Source: an uncultured Collinsella sp.
GTDB taxonomy: Bacteria; Actinomycetota; Coriobacteriia; Coriobacteriales; Coriobacteriaceae
Length of the DNA: 26,718 bases
Direction of reading: 5' to 3'
Assembly (NCBI GenBank): GCA_900542965.1
Contig: UQPY01000029.1
Location: 1 to 26,718 of the forward strand
Part shown: in pieces, positions 7,301-15,187 of the stretch
How the letters are laid out: the number at the start of each line of letters is the position of its first letter
Position numbering within the stretch: position 1 is the first letter of the stretch
The notes under the pieces: generated by a model
Databases searched by the model: none
Seen by the model: the letters and a program-made list of their open reading frames with translations, nothing else
Told to the model about the DNA's origin: nothing
Program-made: the position numbers and the translations under genes

Positions 7301-8737
7301 ATGAAGACTATCAAGCTTGCTCCCGGTGAGCGCCTCGTTACCAACCAGCTCAACCGTAAGGGCGTGCTGCCGCAAAACATCGTCGACGCCGCCCGCGATA
7401 TTGTGGCCAACGTGCGTGCCAACGGCGATGCCGCAGTGCGCGACTATTGCCAGCGCTTTGACGGCGTTGAACTGCAGAGCTTCCGTCTACCGCAAGAGCA
7501 GATCGATGCCGCGCTCGAAGGCCTCGATCCCGCTTTTGTCGCGGCGCTCGAAAAGGCTGCACGCCAGATTCGCGAGTTCCACCAGCGCGAGGTCGAGCAG
7601 AGCTGGTTTACCACGCGCCCGGACGGCACAATGCTCGGCGTTAAGGTGACCCCGCTTGCTGCGGCCGGTATCTACGTGCCGGGCGGTCGTGCACAGTACC
7701 CTTCCACCGTGCTTATGAACGCCATTCCCGCCAAGGTGGCCGGCGTCAAACGCGTGGTCATGGTAACCCCGCCGCAAAAGGATGGACTGATTAGCCCGTA
7801 TACGCTCGCGGCGGCAAAGCTCGGCGGCGTGGACGAGATCTATATGGTGGGCGGCGCCCAGGCCGTGGCCGCGCTGGCGTACGGTACCGAGACCATTCCG
7901 CGTGTCGACAAGATTACCGGCCCGGGTAACGCCTTTGTCGCCGCTGCCAAGCAGATTGTCTCGGGTGATGTGGGTATCGATATGGTCGCCGGTCCCTCCG
8001 AGGTCTGCGTGCTGGCCGACGCCACGGCCAAGCCCATGGTGGTCGCGGCCGACCTGATGGCCCAGGCTGAGCATGATCCGCTGGCGGCCTGCTATCTGGT
8101 GACCTGCGACGAGCAGTTTGCGCGCGAGGTCGAGGCGGGTATCGATATTCTGGTCGCGCAGTCGCCACGCGCCGAGATCACGCGCGCCTCACTCGACAAT
8201 GAGGGCACCATCGTGGTGGCCGCCGACATGGCTGCCGCCGTCGAAGCGGTGAACACCGTGGCGCCCGAGCACCTTGAGCTGCACTGCAAGGACGCGATGG
8301 GCCTGCTCGGCGGCATTCGCAACGCCGGCGCCATCTTTGTGGGCGCTTGGAGCTCCGAGCCGCTCGGCGATTACGTTGCCGGCCCCAATCACACGCTGCC
8401 GACCGGCGGTACGGCCATGTTCTCCAACCCGCTTTCGGTCGAAGAGTTCGTCAAGCGCTCGAGTGTCATTTGCTATACGCCCGAGGGCCTGCTCTCCGAC
8501 GCTCCCGCTACGCAGCGCCTGGCCGAGGCCGAGGGTCTGTGGGCACACGCGCTTTCGGCCGCACTGCGCCGCCGCGTGTTGGAGCAGGGCGAGGATGCCG
8601 TGAGTGCCGAGTCACTCGCCGCGGCCGACCTGACCAAGGTCGCCTGGCCGGGCGACGCCGTGGCGACGGTTGCCGAGGGCGTTGACCTGGCGGCTGCGGG
8701 CGCGGATGGCGTTGGCGCGACTGGTAAGGAGGCCTAA
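7301..8737 (+). CDS. hisD: Histidinol dehydrogenase
   Basis: A 478-aa zinc- and NAD-dependent enzyme that oxidises histidinol to histidine in the last two steps. Clear motifs are GIYVPGGRAQYPSTVLMN, the NAD-binding KITGPGNAFV, the zinc-ligand region MAQAEHDPLA, VAPEHLEL, and GDYVAGPNHTLPTGG with the C-terminal His ligand. The usual family length is about 430; the extra 40 or so residues are an Ala/Gly/Asp-rich C-terminal tail with no recognisable domain. ATG at 7301 has AGGGG 8 nt upstream; the frame is open further upstream but that part would read through the intercistronic hairpin. hisC begins 1 nt after its stop. Confidence 0.95.
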   Translation: MKTIKLAPGERLVTNQLNRKGVLPQNIVDAARDIVANVRANGDAAVRDYCQRFDGVELQSFRLPQEQIDAALEGLDPAFVAALEKAARQIREFHQREVEQSWFTTRPDGTMLGVKVTPLAAAGIYVPGGRAQYPSTVLMNAIPAKVAGVKRVVMVTPPQKDGLISPYTLAAAKLGGVDEIYMVGGAQAVAALAYGTETIPRVDKITGPGNAFVAAAKQIVSGDVGIDMVAGPSEVCVLADATAKPMVVAADLMAQAEHDPLAACYLVTCDEQFAREVEAGIDILVAQSPRAEITRASLDNEGTIVVAADMAAAVEAVNTVAPEHLELHCKDAMGLLGGIRNAGAIFVGAWSSEPLGDYVAGPNHTLPTGGTAMFSNPLSVEEFVKRSSVICYTPEGLLSDAPATQRLAEAEGLWAHALSAALRRRVLEQGEDAVSAESLAAADLTKVAWPGDAVATVAEGVDLAAAGADGVGATGKEA

Positions 8738-8738
8738 T

Positions 8739-9854
8739 ATGGCCGAGCTGACGCCCCACATGAAGGAGCTCGTCCAGCCTTACCTGGCCGGTATTGAGCC
8801 CTACGATCCCAACTTTACGCCTACGCGCATCAACCTTTCGGCCAACGAGAACACCTATCCCGTGCCGACCGGCGTGCGCGAGGCGGTCGACGCTGCCCTG
8901 GCTGCCACACCGCTCAATCGCTATCCCGATCCCATGTCGAACGATCTGCGCGACGAGCTTGCTGCCTGGCATGGCGTGGCGCGCGAGAATGTCTGCGTGG
9001 GAAACGGCGGCGACGAGCTGCTCTATAACTACCTGTTGGCGTTTGGCGGCGTGGGACGGACCCTGCTCAACTGCCCGCCGTGCTTTAGCGAGTACGCGTT
9101 CTTTGCGTCGCTCTGCCAGACCGAGGTGCGTGACGTGTGGCGCGACCCCGCGACCTTTGAGCTCGACCAGACAGCCGTGCTTGCGGCAGCGCCCGAGTGC
9201 AACCTGGCAATCGTGACCTCGCCCAATAACCCCACGGGCGACGTGGCGCCGCTCGACTTTATCGCGGCGCTGTGCGATGCGTGCCCCGGCATGGTGATGG
9301 TCGACGAGGCCTACGTTGAGTTTGCCGACGATTCGTTTGGCGCGGCCACCACGGCGCAGGGCCTTATCGCCGAGCATCCCAACCTGGTGATTTTACATAC
9401 GCTGTCCAAGGCGTTTGGCGCTGCCGGCACGCGTCTGGGCTACGTGATCGCGGCGTCCGAGGTCATCGACGTGTTCGCGGCGATTCGCCAGATCTATTCG
9501 GTCAACGTGCTGAGCCAGGCGGCGGCGCTTGCCTGCGTGCGTGCCCGCGATGCGTATGCGCCCGTGGTGGCACAGGTCGCATCCGAGCGCGAGCGCGAAC
9601 TGTGCGCCCTACGCGCAATGGCTGCCGAGGGCTTGCCCGTGGAGGTATGGCCGAGCGCGGCGAATTTTGTGCTCGCGCGCACGCCGCATGCCACGCGCGT
9701 GCGCGAGCGTCTGCGCGACGAGTATTCGATTCTGGTGCGCGACTTTAGCTACGCGCCGGGGCTCGCGGACTGCCTGCGCATTACCGTGGGCACGCCGCAG
9801 GAAAACGACGAAGTGCTGGCTGCGTTTGCCGCGCTGGTGAAGGAGGAGATGTAG
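8739..9854 (+). CDS. hisC: Histidinol-phosphate aminotransferase
   Basis: A 371-aa fold-type I PLP aminotransferase that converts imidazole-acetol phosphate to histidinol phosphate using glutamate. Seen are LSANENTYPVP (33-43), GNGGDELLYNYLLAF (88-102), SPNNPTG (161-167), VDEAYVEF (188-195) and the PLP lysine K224 in HTLSKAFGAAGTRLGY. The early LSANEN and FGAAGTRLGY motifs and the place between hisD and hisB support HisC over other class I/II aminotransferases. AAGGAGG lies upstream within the end of hisD, and the genes are nearly contiguous on both sides, suggesting translational coupling. Confidence 0.95.
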   Translation: MAELTPHMKELVQPYLAGIEPYDPNFTPTRINLSANENTYPVPTGVREAVDAALAATPLNRYPDPMSNDLRDELAAWHGVARENVCVGNGGDELLYNYLLAFGGVGRTLLNCPPCFSEYAFFASLCQTEVRDVWRDPATFELDQTAVLAAAPECNLAIVTSPNNPTGDVAPLDFIAALCDACPGMVMVDEAYVEFADDSFGAATTAQGLIAEHPNLVILHTLSKAFGAAGTRLGYVIAASEVIDVFAAIRQIYSVNVLSQAAALACVRARDAYAPVVAQVASERERELCALRAMAAEGLPVEVWPSAANFVLARTPHATRVRERLRDEYSILVRDFSYAPGLADCLRITVGTPQENDEVLAAFAALVKEEM

Positions 9855-10442
9855 ATGGACCGTTATGCCGAGGTGACCCGTAAGACGGGGGAGACCGATA
9901 TTGTTGTCAAACTCGACCTGGACGGAACCGGAGTGTGCGATATTTCGACCGGCGTGCCGTTTTTCGACCACATGCTCAACGCCTTTGGCCGTCATGGTCT
10001 GTTTGACCTGACGGTGCACGCGGTGGGCGACGTCGAGGTCGATGCGCACCACACCGTCGAGGACACGGGCATTGTGCTGGGCGAGGCGTTTTGCCAGGCG
10101 CTGGGCGACAAGGCGGGCATCACGCGCTTTGCCGACGCGGCGATTGCCATGGACGAGACGCTCGTGATGGCTGCCGTGGACATCTCGGGTCGCGGACAGG
10201 CCTATTGCGAGCTGCCCGTGCCGACCGAGCGTGTGGGTAGCTTCGATACCGAGCTGGCCGTTGAGTTCTTCTACGCCTTTGCACGCGACGCCAAGCTCAC
10301 GCTGCACGTGCGTGAGCTGGCGGGCGGCAATTCGCATCACATTATCGAGGCCGCCTTTAAGGCCGTGGGCCGCACGATGCGCCATGCCTGCGAGCTCGAT
10401 CCCCGCGTGCAGGGCATCCCCAGCACCAAGGGCTCGCTGTAA
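9855..10442 (+). CDS. hisB: Imidazoleglycerol-phosphate dehydratase
   Basis: A 195-aa monofunctional IGP dehydratase producing imidazole-acetol phosphate. It has the duplicated metal-binding His motifs of the family: FFDHMLNAFGRHG, DAHHTVEDTGI and, in the second half, ELAVEFFYAFARD and NSHHIIEAAFKA. There is no N-terminal HAD phosphatase domain as in enterobacterial HisB, which fits the separate PHP phosphatase at 13736. The ATG directly follows the hisC stop, with AGGAGG 8 nt upstream. Its stop codon overlaps the first bases of an inserted palindromic element. Confidence 0.95.
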   Translation: MDRYAEVTRKTGETDIVVKLDLDGTGVCDISTGVPFFDHMLNAFGRHGLFDLTVHAVGDVEVDAHHTVEDTGIVLGEAFCQALGDKAGITRFADAAIAMDETLVMAAVDISGRGQAYCELPVPTERVGSFDTELAVEFFYAFARDAKLTLHVRELAGGNSHHIIEAAFKAVGRTMRHACELDPRVQGIPSTKGSL

Positions 10443-10555
10443 CCTGCCAAAAAGGGACAGGTTTATTTTGGCAGGTTTTATCTGCGGAAATGCTGTCTCA
10501 TGTGGTGGGTGAACGTTTAACCGACCAAAATAAACCTGTCCCTTTTTGGCAGGTT
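10441..10555. repeat. BIME-like pair of inverted palindromic units inside the his operon
   Basis: A perfect 31-bp inverted repeat (10441-10471 against 10525-10555) encloses 53 bp. Each arm is itself part of a small hairpin unit: AACCTGCC at 10441 pairs with GGCAGGTT at 10470, enclosing AAAAAGGGACAGGTTTATTT; the second unit, opposite in orientation, begins with the diverged AACCGACC. Two REP-like units head to head resemble a bacterial interspersed mosaic element. It fills most of the 137-bp hisB-hisH spacer, the longest in an otherwise tightly packed operon. Confidence 0.8.
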
Positions 10556-10579
10556 TTAGATGAGAAAAGGGAGGGTCGC

Positions 10580-11281
10580 GTGGGCGAACCGAAGATCGTG
10601 GTGGTCGACTACCACAAGGGCAACTTGTCGAGCGTCGTGCGCGGGCTTGCACGCGCCGGTGCCGCTGCCTGCACGTCGGACGATCCGGAGCAGATCCGCC
10701 GCGCCGACGGCCTAGTCATCCCGGGCGTGGGCGCGTTCTATGACGCGATCGCCTTTATGCGCCAGAGTGGCGAGGCGGATGCGGTGCTCGACGCCGTGGC
10801 CGCCGGAACTCCACTGCTCGGTATCTGCCTTGGCCTTCAGCTGTTCTTTGAGCGCGGCAACGAGGGCGTGCCGGCAGACACGGCTGCGGTCGTGGATGGC
10901 GATGCCTCCGAGCAGGCTGGCGGTCCTTGGGTCGATGGCCTGGGCATCATGCGCGGCTCGTGCACGCGTTTGGAGTCGAGCCGTCTGAAGGTGCCGCACG
11001 TGGGCTGGGACCAGGTGCACATGACGCCTGCCGGCGCGGCCGATCCGCTGCTCGCCGGCTTTGCCGAGGGCGCCAACATGTACTTCACCCACAGCTATGC
11101 GGTGGCCGGCGACGCCGATGCCGCCGATGTCTTGGCACGCACGCACTACACGCGGAGCTTCCCGTGCATCGTGCGCCACGGCAACGTGTGGGGTTGCCAG
11201 TTCCATCCCGAGAAATCCTCCGCGCTGGGCCAGCGCATCCTTAAGAACTTCGTGAACATCGTCGAGGAGGCCGGCCGATGA
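10580..11281 (+). CDS. hisH: Imidazole glycerol phosphate synthase, glutamine amidotransferase subunit
   Basis: A 233-aa class I amidotransferase that hydrolyses glutamine and passes ammonia to HisF. The catalytic triad is visible: Cys83 in GICLGLQLFF, and His209 and Glu211 in GCQFHPEKSS. The oxyanion-side PGVGAFYDA and the family motif VPHVGWDQV are also present. The start is GTG at 10580, preceded closely by GGGAGGG; it gives the typical N-terminus KIVVVDYHKGNLSSV. An in-frame ATG at 10490 exists but would translate across the palindromic element. It overlaps hisA by 4 nt (ATGA). Confidence 0.93.
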   Translation: MGEPKIVVVDYHKGNLSSVVRGLARAGAAACTSDDPEQIRRADGLVIPGVGAFYDAIAFMRQSGEADAVLDAVAAGTPLLGICLGLQLFFERGNEGVPADTAAVVDGDASEQAGGPWVDGLGIMRGSCTRLESSRLKVPHVGWDQVHMTPAGAADPLLAGFAEGANMYFTHSYAVAGDADAADVLARTHYTRSFPCIVRHGNVWGCQFHPEKSSALGQRILKNFVNIVEEAGR

Positions 11282-12021
11282 TCCTGTTTCCCGCAATCGA
11301 TTTGATCGGCGGCAAGGTCGTGCGCCTGGAGCGCGGCGACCGCAGCCGCTGCAAGGTATATTCCGACGACCCGGTGGCCGTTGCCCGATCCTTTGCCGAG
11401 CAGGGCGCGAGCTGGGTGCACGTCGTCGACCTGTCCGCTGCCTTTGGCGAGGACGAATATGCGTGCGCGGCAAACTCGGCGGCGATTAAGGCCATCTGCG
11501 GCGTCGACGGTCTGTCTGTGGACGTGGGCGGCGGCGTTCGCTCGCTCGCGCGTATCGACGAGCTTGCCGGCTACGGCGCGCGTCGCATTGCGCTGGGCAC
11601 GGTGCTCGTGACCGAGCCGGGCTTTGCCGAGGTGGCGGCCCGCGGATTTGGCGAGCTGCTGGTGGCAGACATCGCTGCGCGCGATGGCCAGGTCAAGGTG
11701 AACGGCTGGCGCGACGGCGCGGGCGTGGCGCTCGACGATGCCGTGGCGCAGCTCAGCGAGCTGGGCTTTAAGCACCTGGTCTACACCGACATCGCGCGCG
11801 ACGGCATGCAGACGGGCATCGACGTGGCTGCGTATCGCCACGTGGCGCAGGTCGCGGGCTTTCCCGTCGTGGCGTCGGGCGGCATCTCGACGCTCGACGA
11901 TATCCGCGCACTCGCCGCGGTGGGCGAGGACGCCATCGAGGGCGCCATTACCGGTCGCGCGCTCTACGAGGGCAACTTTACGCTGGCCCAGGCGCTGGCC
12001 GCCGCCCGAGGGGAGGAGTAG
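11278..12021 (+). CDS. hisA: ProFAR isomerase (phosphoribosylformimino-5-aminoimidazole carboxamide ribotide isomerase)
   Basis: A 247-aa (beta/alpha)8-barrel isomerase. The catalytic acids appear as Asp8 in FPAIDLIGG and Asp131 in VADIAARDG, with Thr170 in YTDIARDG; phosphate-binding loops are DVGGGVRS and VVASGGIST. Length and motifs are those of HisA. The D-G-x-x-T-G segment alone does not exclude a dual HisA/TrpF (PriA) enzyme as in streptomycetes and mycobacteria, but the context favours plain HisA. It overlaps hisH by 4 nt and is followed 3 nt later by hisF. Confidence 0.94.
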   Translation: MILFPAIDLIGGKVVRLERGDRSRCKVYSDDPVAVARSFAEQGASWVHVVDLSAAFGEDEYACAANSAAIKAICGVDGLSVDVGGGVRSLARIDELAGYGARRIALGTVLVTEPGFAEVAARGFGELLVADIAARDGQVKVNGWRDGAGVALDDAVAQLSELGFKHLVYTDIARDGMQTGIDVAAYRHVAQVAGFPVVASGGISTLDDIRALAAVGEDAIEGAITGRALYEGNFTLAQALAAARGEE

Positions 12022-12024
12022 CCC

Positions 12025-12807
12025 ATGCTTACCAAACGCGTGATTCCCTGCCTGGACGTCAAGGACGGCCGCGTGGTCAAGGGCGTCAACTTTGTGAGCC
12101 TGCGCGATGCTGGCGACCCGGTGGAGCTGGCGCGTGCCTACGACCGCGAGGGTGCGGACGAGGTCGTGTTTTTGGACATCACCGCGACGAGCGATAACCG
12201 CGCGACGACCATCGAGATGGCGGCGCACGCGGCCGAGGAACTCGCTATTCCCTATACCGTGGGCGGCGGCTTCCGCGACCTGGCGGGCATGCGTACCATG
12301 GTTGCGGCCGGCGCCGACAAGGTGTCGCTCAACTCTGCTGCCGTGCGTGACCCGTCGCTGATCAGCCAAGCTGCCGCGGCGTTTGGCAGCCAAGCCGTGG
12401 TCGTGGCGATTGATGCCAAGCGCGTCGGCCTGCCCGGCGAGCCGGGCGCCGACAAGTGGGAGGTCTTCACCGCGGGAGGCCGCAACGCCACGGGTATCGA
12501 TGCTGTGGCGTGGGCCGAGGAAGCGGCTCGTCGCGGCGCCGGCGAGATTCTGCTTACCAGTATGGACCGCGACGGCACCAAGGCCGGCTTCGACCTGGCG
12601 CTTACCCGCGCCGTGGCGCGTGCGGTGCCGATTCCCGTCATCGCGAGCGGTGGCGTGGGCACGCTCGAGCATTTTGCCGAGGGCGTGATCGAGGGCGAGG
12701 CCGACGCCGTGCTGGCGGCCAGCGTCTTTCACTTTGGAACCTTCAGCATTCGCCAGGTCAAAGAGTACATGGCATCTCAAGGTATCCCTGTGAGATTGGA
12801 TTTTTAA
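12025..12807 (+). CDS. hisF: Imidazole glycerol phosphate synthase, cyclase subunit
   Basis: A 260-aa barrel enzyme that joins ammonia from HisH with PRFAR to give IGP and AICAR. The N-terminal KRVIPCLDVKDGRVVKG contains catalytic Asp11, and Asp130 lies in VVVAIDAKRV, both at the expected positions. Phosphate loops TVGGGFRD and VIASGGVGT are clear. A GGGGAGGAG Shine-Dalgarno lies at the hisA end. Its stop TAA abuts the hisI ATG. Confidence 0.95.
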   Translation: MLTKRVIPCLDVKDGRVVKGVNFVSLRDAGDPVELARAYDREGADEVVFLDITATSDNRATTIEMAAHAAEELAIPYTVGGGFRDLAGMRTMVAAGADKVSLNSAAVRDPSLISQAAAAFGSQAVVVAIDAKRVGLPGEPGADKWEVFTAGGRNATGIDAVAWAEEAARRGAGEILLTSMDRDGTKAGFDLALTRAVARAVPIPVIASGGVGTLEHFAEGVIEGEADAVLAASVFHFGTFSIRQVKEYMASQGIPVRLDF

Positions 12808-13149
12808 ATGGAGCAAGTGACAAGCGCGGCCGAGCTCAAATATGACGCCAGTGGATTGATTCCTTGTGTGGTTCAGCAATATGACACTGGCGAGGTGCTT
12901 ATGGTTGCTTGGATGAATGAGGAGTCGGTGGGGCTTACGCTCAAGACCGGGACCACGTGGTTTTGGAGCCGTAGCCGTCAGGAGCTCTGGAACAAGGGCG
13001 CGACGAGCGGCAACATGCAGGAGGTCAAGGAGCTCTGGGCCGACTGCGATAGCGATACGCTGCTGGTCAAGGTGGACTCTCCGGGCCCGGCCTGCCATAC
13101 CGGCAACCGTACCTGCTTCTTTAAGCGCGTGGAAGGGGGAGTGCGATGA
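12808..13149 (+). CDS. hisI: Phosphoribosyl-AMP cyclohydrolase
   Basis: A 113-aa single-domain enzyme that opens the adenine ring of PR-AMP. It carries the substrate motif WSRSRQELWNKGATSGN, the magnesium motif D79-C-D-S-D83 and the zinc cysteines C80, C96 and C103 (in GPACHTGNRTCFF). The PRA-pyrophosphohydrolase domain is not fused but encoded by hisE further down. The start is directly after the hisF stop with no strong ribosome site, so coupling is likely. It overlaps the next small gene by 4 nt (ATGA). Confidence 0.95.
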   Translation: MEQVTSAAELKYDASGLIPCVVQQYDTGEVLMVAWMNEESVGLTLKTGTTWFWSRSRQELWNKGATSGNMQEVKELWADCDSDTLLVKVDSPGPACHTGNRTCFFKRVEGGVR

Positions 13150-13373
13150 AAGTCGTGACGCCGTTCGAGGTCGCCGACTGCAACACCGAGCTCCTCCGCG
13201 CGGGCGTGCCATGCCGCGTGCACCTGACCGATGCCTGCGGGGCGCAGTCGTTTTGGCTCGAGGCCGAGAAGGAAAGGCTCGACGAGGCCCATGCCGTCAT
13301 CGTTGAGTTCTTTGAGAAAAAGGGCGCAAAGCTTCGGTTCGATGAGACCGGTACTTACTTTACGCTGCAGTAA
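13146..13373 (+). CDS. Small uncharacterised his-operon protein with an H-L-x-D-A-C-G motif
   Basis: A 75-aa acidic/basic mixed protein with no signal peptide or membrane segment, starting at an ATG that overlaps the hisI stop and ending 15 nt before hisE. The central motif HLTDACGAQSFWLE (26-39) carries two polar candidates, Asp29 and Cys31, and is followed by a predicted helix (40-60) and a beta-like end (KLRFDETGTYFTL). From memory it resembles short anaerobe proteins with an HLRDACGxQS motif ('RDAC' family), of unknown function; this was not checked by search. Its tight placement between the two enzymes that act on PR-ATP and PR-AMP suggests a histidine-related or AICAR/purine-linked role, which is inference only. 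Codon pattern matches the neighbours. Confidence 0.8.
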   Translation: MKVVTPFEVADCNTELLRAGVPCRVHLTDACGAQSFWLEAEKERLDEAHAVIVEFFEKKGAKLRFDETGTYFTLQ

Positions 13374-13388
13374 CGAGAGGAAATAACC

Positions 13389-13706
13389 ATGGGAGTCAGA
13401 ACAGCTAACGTACAGCCGGGAAACATCGGTGAGACGCTGACGGGTCTGGCCGAGGTGATTCACGGTCGTCGCGACGCATCGCCGCAGGAGAGCTACACCG
13501 CTCGTCTGCTGACCGACGTCGAGGACGAGCTGCTCAAGAAGCTTGCCGAGGAGGCGAGCGAGGTCATCATGGCCTGCAAGGACAACGACCACGACCACAT
13601 TCGCTACGAGGCCGGCGACCTGATCTACCACCTACTCGTAACGCTCGAACGCTACGGCATCACCCTCGACGAACTAGCCGGCGAACTCAACGCCCGCCGC
13701 CACTAG
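13389..13706 (+). CDS. hisE: Phosphoribosyl-ATP pyrophosphatase
   Basis: A 105-aa all-alpha NTP pyrophosphohydrolase (MazG-like fold) that converts PR-ATP to PR-AMP. The metal-binding E-x-x-E...E-x-x-D pattern is seen in KKLAEEASEVIMA and YEAGDLIYHLLVTL. The first 20 or so residues (MGVRTANVQPGNIG) are a little longer than usual. GAGAGGAAA lies 7-8 nt before the ATG at 13389. It is the last gene of the his operon; its TAG stop lies within a hairpin. Confidence 0.93.
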   Translation: MGVRTANVQPGNIGETLTGLAEVIHGRRDASPQESYTARLLTDVEDELLKKLAEEASEVIMACKDNDHDHIRYEAGDLIYHLLVTLERYGITLDELAGELNARRH

Positions 13707-13732
13707 TCGTTTAAGAACGTCCCCAACGACTA
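13704..13732. repeat. Small palindrome between convergent hisE and hisK, perhaps acting as terminator
   Basis: TAGTCGTT (13704-13711) and AACGACTA (13725-13732) form a perfect 8-bp stem with a 13-nt loop holding GTCCCC (GGGGAC on the other strand). The first three bases are the hisE stop. There is no T-run. The layout, short terminal inverted repeats round a GGGAC core, matches the units at 10441-10555 and 24578-24760. Confidence 0.55.
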
Positions 13733-13735
13733 ATC

Positions 13736-14647
13736 TTAGACGAGGGGCGTGGACTCCCATTCTCCGGTGAGGTGGGGGATGTCGAAGGTTCGATAACCGC
13801 AGTCGTAGGCGTGGGCTTGCGCTTCGCGGATATTCCAACAGATGTCACAGGCGCGGTGCGCGTCCGAGCCAAAAGTGATCGGCACCTCGGCGTGGGCGAA
13901 GCAACGCAACAGACCGGTCGCGGGATAGTAATCGTCGAGGCCCTTGCGCGGCGCGGCGGTCGAAACCTCAACGCGGCGACCCGTATCGTGAGCGCACTCG
14001 GCCATCTGCTCCCAGAATGGCATGGGGTCAAAGTCGGGCGCGAAGCCCTCCTTCGAAAAACGCATAACCAGGTCGGGATGGGCCATCACATCAAAGTCGA
14101 GCGAGCTCTCGCAGGCGTGGCACCAGTCGTCGACATAGCGCTCCCATACGCCGCGCACGCCTAGGTTCTCCCAGACGTGCAGGTTGGTGTCGTCGTCGAT
14201 CCAACCGCAGAGTGAATCGGGCGTATCGGGGCGAGCGACGTCTTCCGTTCCCGGCGTGCCCGCGGCGCCGGCCATGATGTCGCCGGGGTCGCCGATCCAA
14301 TGTACGCTGCCCAGGCGCACCACGGCGCCTTCAGACCAGCGCTCAACCAAAGGCTCGCAGCCCTCGTACCAATCGCATTCAAAACCGTAGATAAAGGTGA
14401 GCTCTGGCGCGATCTGCGCGGCGAGCTTGCGGGCGTCTTCAAATGCCAGGCGATGTGCCGGCAGGTCGCCCTCGACAACCTGCACCTCGCAGTTGGCGTT
14501 CATGCTGGCAGGCAGGGTGAGGTGGTCGGTCGAGACCATGACCTGGCAGCCGGCAGCCGCAGCCGCACGAACGTTCTCCTCAAACGAGGCGTGCCCGTCC
14601 GAAAACGAGGTGTGGGTATGGCAATCGACCAGCGGGCATGCGGACAT
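13736..14647 (-). CDS. hisK: Histidinol-phosphatase, PHP family
   Basis: A 303-aa metal-dependent phosphoesterase. PHP metal ligands are seen in DCHTHTSFSDGH (His10, His12), STDHL, GFECDWYEG, LGSVHWIG, MAHPDLVMRF and FGSDAHRA. It supplies the histidinol-phosphate phosphatase step missing from the facing operon and so completes the pathway; the monofunctional HisB supports this. It is transcribed towards hisE, with only 29 nt between the stops. ATG at 14647 has AAAGGAG about 6 nt upstream, and a TACAAT -10 box (14680-14685, minus) suggests its own promoter. A more general PHP phosphoesterase cannot be excluded. Confidence 0.85.
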   Translation of the reverse strand: MSACPLVDCHTHTSFSDGHASFEENVRAAAAAGCQVMVSTDHLTLPASMNANCEVQVVEGDLPAHRLAFEDARKLAAQIAPELTFIYGFECDWYEGCEPLVERWSEGAVVRLGSVHWIGDPGDIMAGAAGTPGTEDVARPDTPDSLCGWIDDDTNLHVWENLGVRGVWERYVDDWCHACESSLDFDVMAHPDLVMRFSKEGFAPDFDPMPFWEQMAECAHDTGRRVEVSTAAPRKGLDDYYPATGLLRCFAHAEVPITFGSDAHRACDICWNIREAQAHAYDCGYRTFDIPHLTGEWESTPLV

Positions 14648-14767
14648 GGCGGCTCCTTTGCAGTTGGCGAATCCGCTCCATTGTAATGGCGCGGCCCCCA
14701 GCGCGTCGTGCGCGCGGGGTGCCGAAATCGATTGGAAAGGCTGTGCGGCGCGTGCCGGCGCCGGCGA

Positions 14768-15187
14768 CTACTTGCTTCGTGCCGCCGCACGTTTGACCTG
14801 CACCGTTACCATCGCGTGTCTCACGGCGGTGATGGGGCGATAGCGGATCATACGCGGTCCCGACCAGCGCATGACCTCGCGGATCTTCTCGCGCATGGCA
14901 GGCCGGTAACAATGCGAAGGACATGCCGAGCAAAATGTCTTGGTGCCCATGTGCGGGCAGTGCCCAATGCGCGCGATGGCGTATTTCTGCAGCTCGGCGC
15001 ATTCGGGGCAGAGCGTAATGGTCCGAAGGCCGAGTTTCACGCGCACGGACTCATCGTCGCCGGCCTGTTCGACCGCATGCCCGCCGCCATGATGCCCACG
15101 ACACCACAGCGCAATCATCTGCGACACCATCTGGGTCTCGCGCTCACGTTTGCGTGCCAGCTCCGGTGTGTCGACCGGGCGCGCCAT
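14768..15187 (-). CDS. ygbA: YgbA-family protein (nitrous oxide-stimulated promoter family)
   Basis: A 139-aa soluble protein with the family landmarks: a basic N-terminus (RKRERETQMVSQMIALWCRGHH), the CPECAELQKYA motif, CPHMGTKTFCSACPSHCY with several conserved cysteines, and the MRWSGPRM signature near the end. In E. coli, YgbA is under NsrR control and induced by nitric oxide; its biochemical role is unsettled. Four or more paired cysteines suggest metal or Fe-S binding (inference). Compared with E. coli YgbA there is an insert of about 20 residues (GGGHAVEQAGDDESVRVKLG). Its ATG overlaps the ABC transporter stop (TAATG), so the two are co-translated. Confidence 0.85.
   Translation of the reverse strand: MARPVDTPELARKRERETQMVSQMIALWCRGHHGGGHAVEQAGDDESVRVKLGLRTITLCPECAELQKYAIARIGHCPHMGTKTFCSACPSHCYRPAMREKIREVMRWSGPRMIRYRPITAVRHAMVTVQVKRAAARSK

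Noticed and set aside
5446..7422. Long antisense frame (658 codons) opposite hisZG
   Set aside because: It is a GC-rich shadow of a well-recognised gene; its translation is repetitive, Arg/Gly/His-rich and shows no domain.
10490..10579. HisH starting at the in-frame ATG at 10490
   Set aside because: The extra 30 residues would be encoded by the palindromic element; the GTG at 10580 gives the normal HisH N-terminus and has a ribosome site.
11146..13212. Long antisense frame (688 codons) opposite hisA-hisF-hisI
   Set aside because: It spans three certain genes and mirrors their codon bias; there is no promoter or family match.
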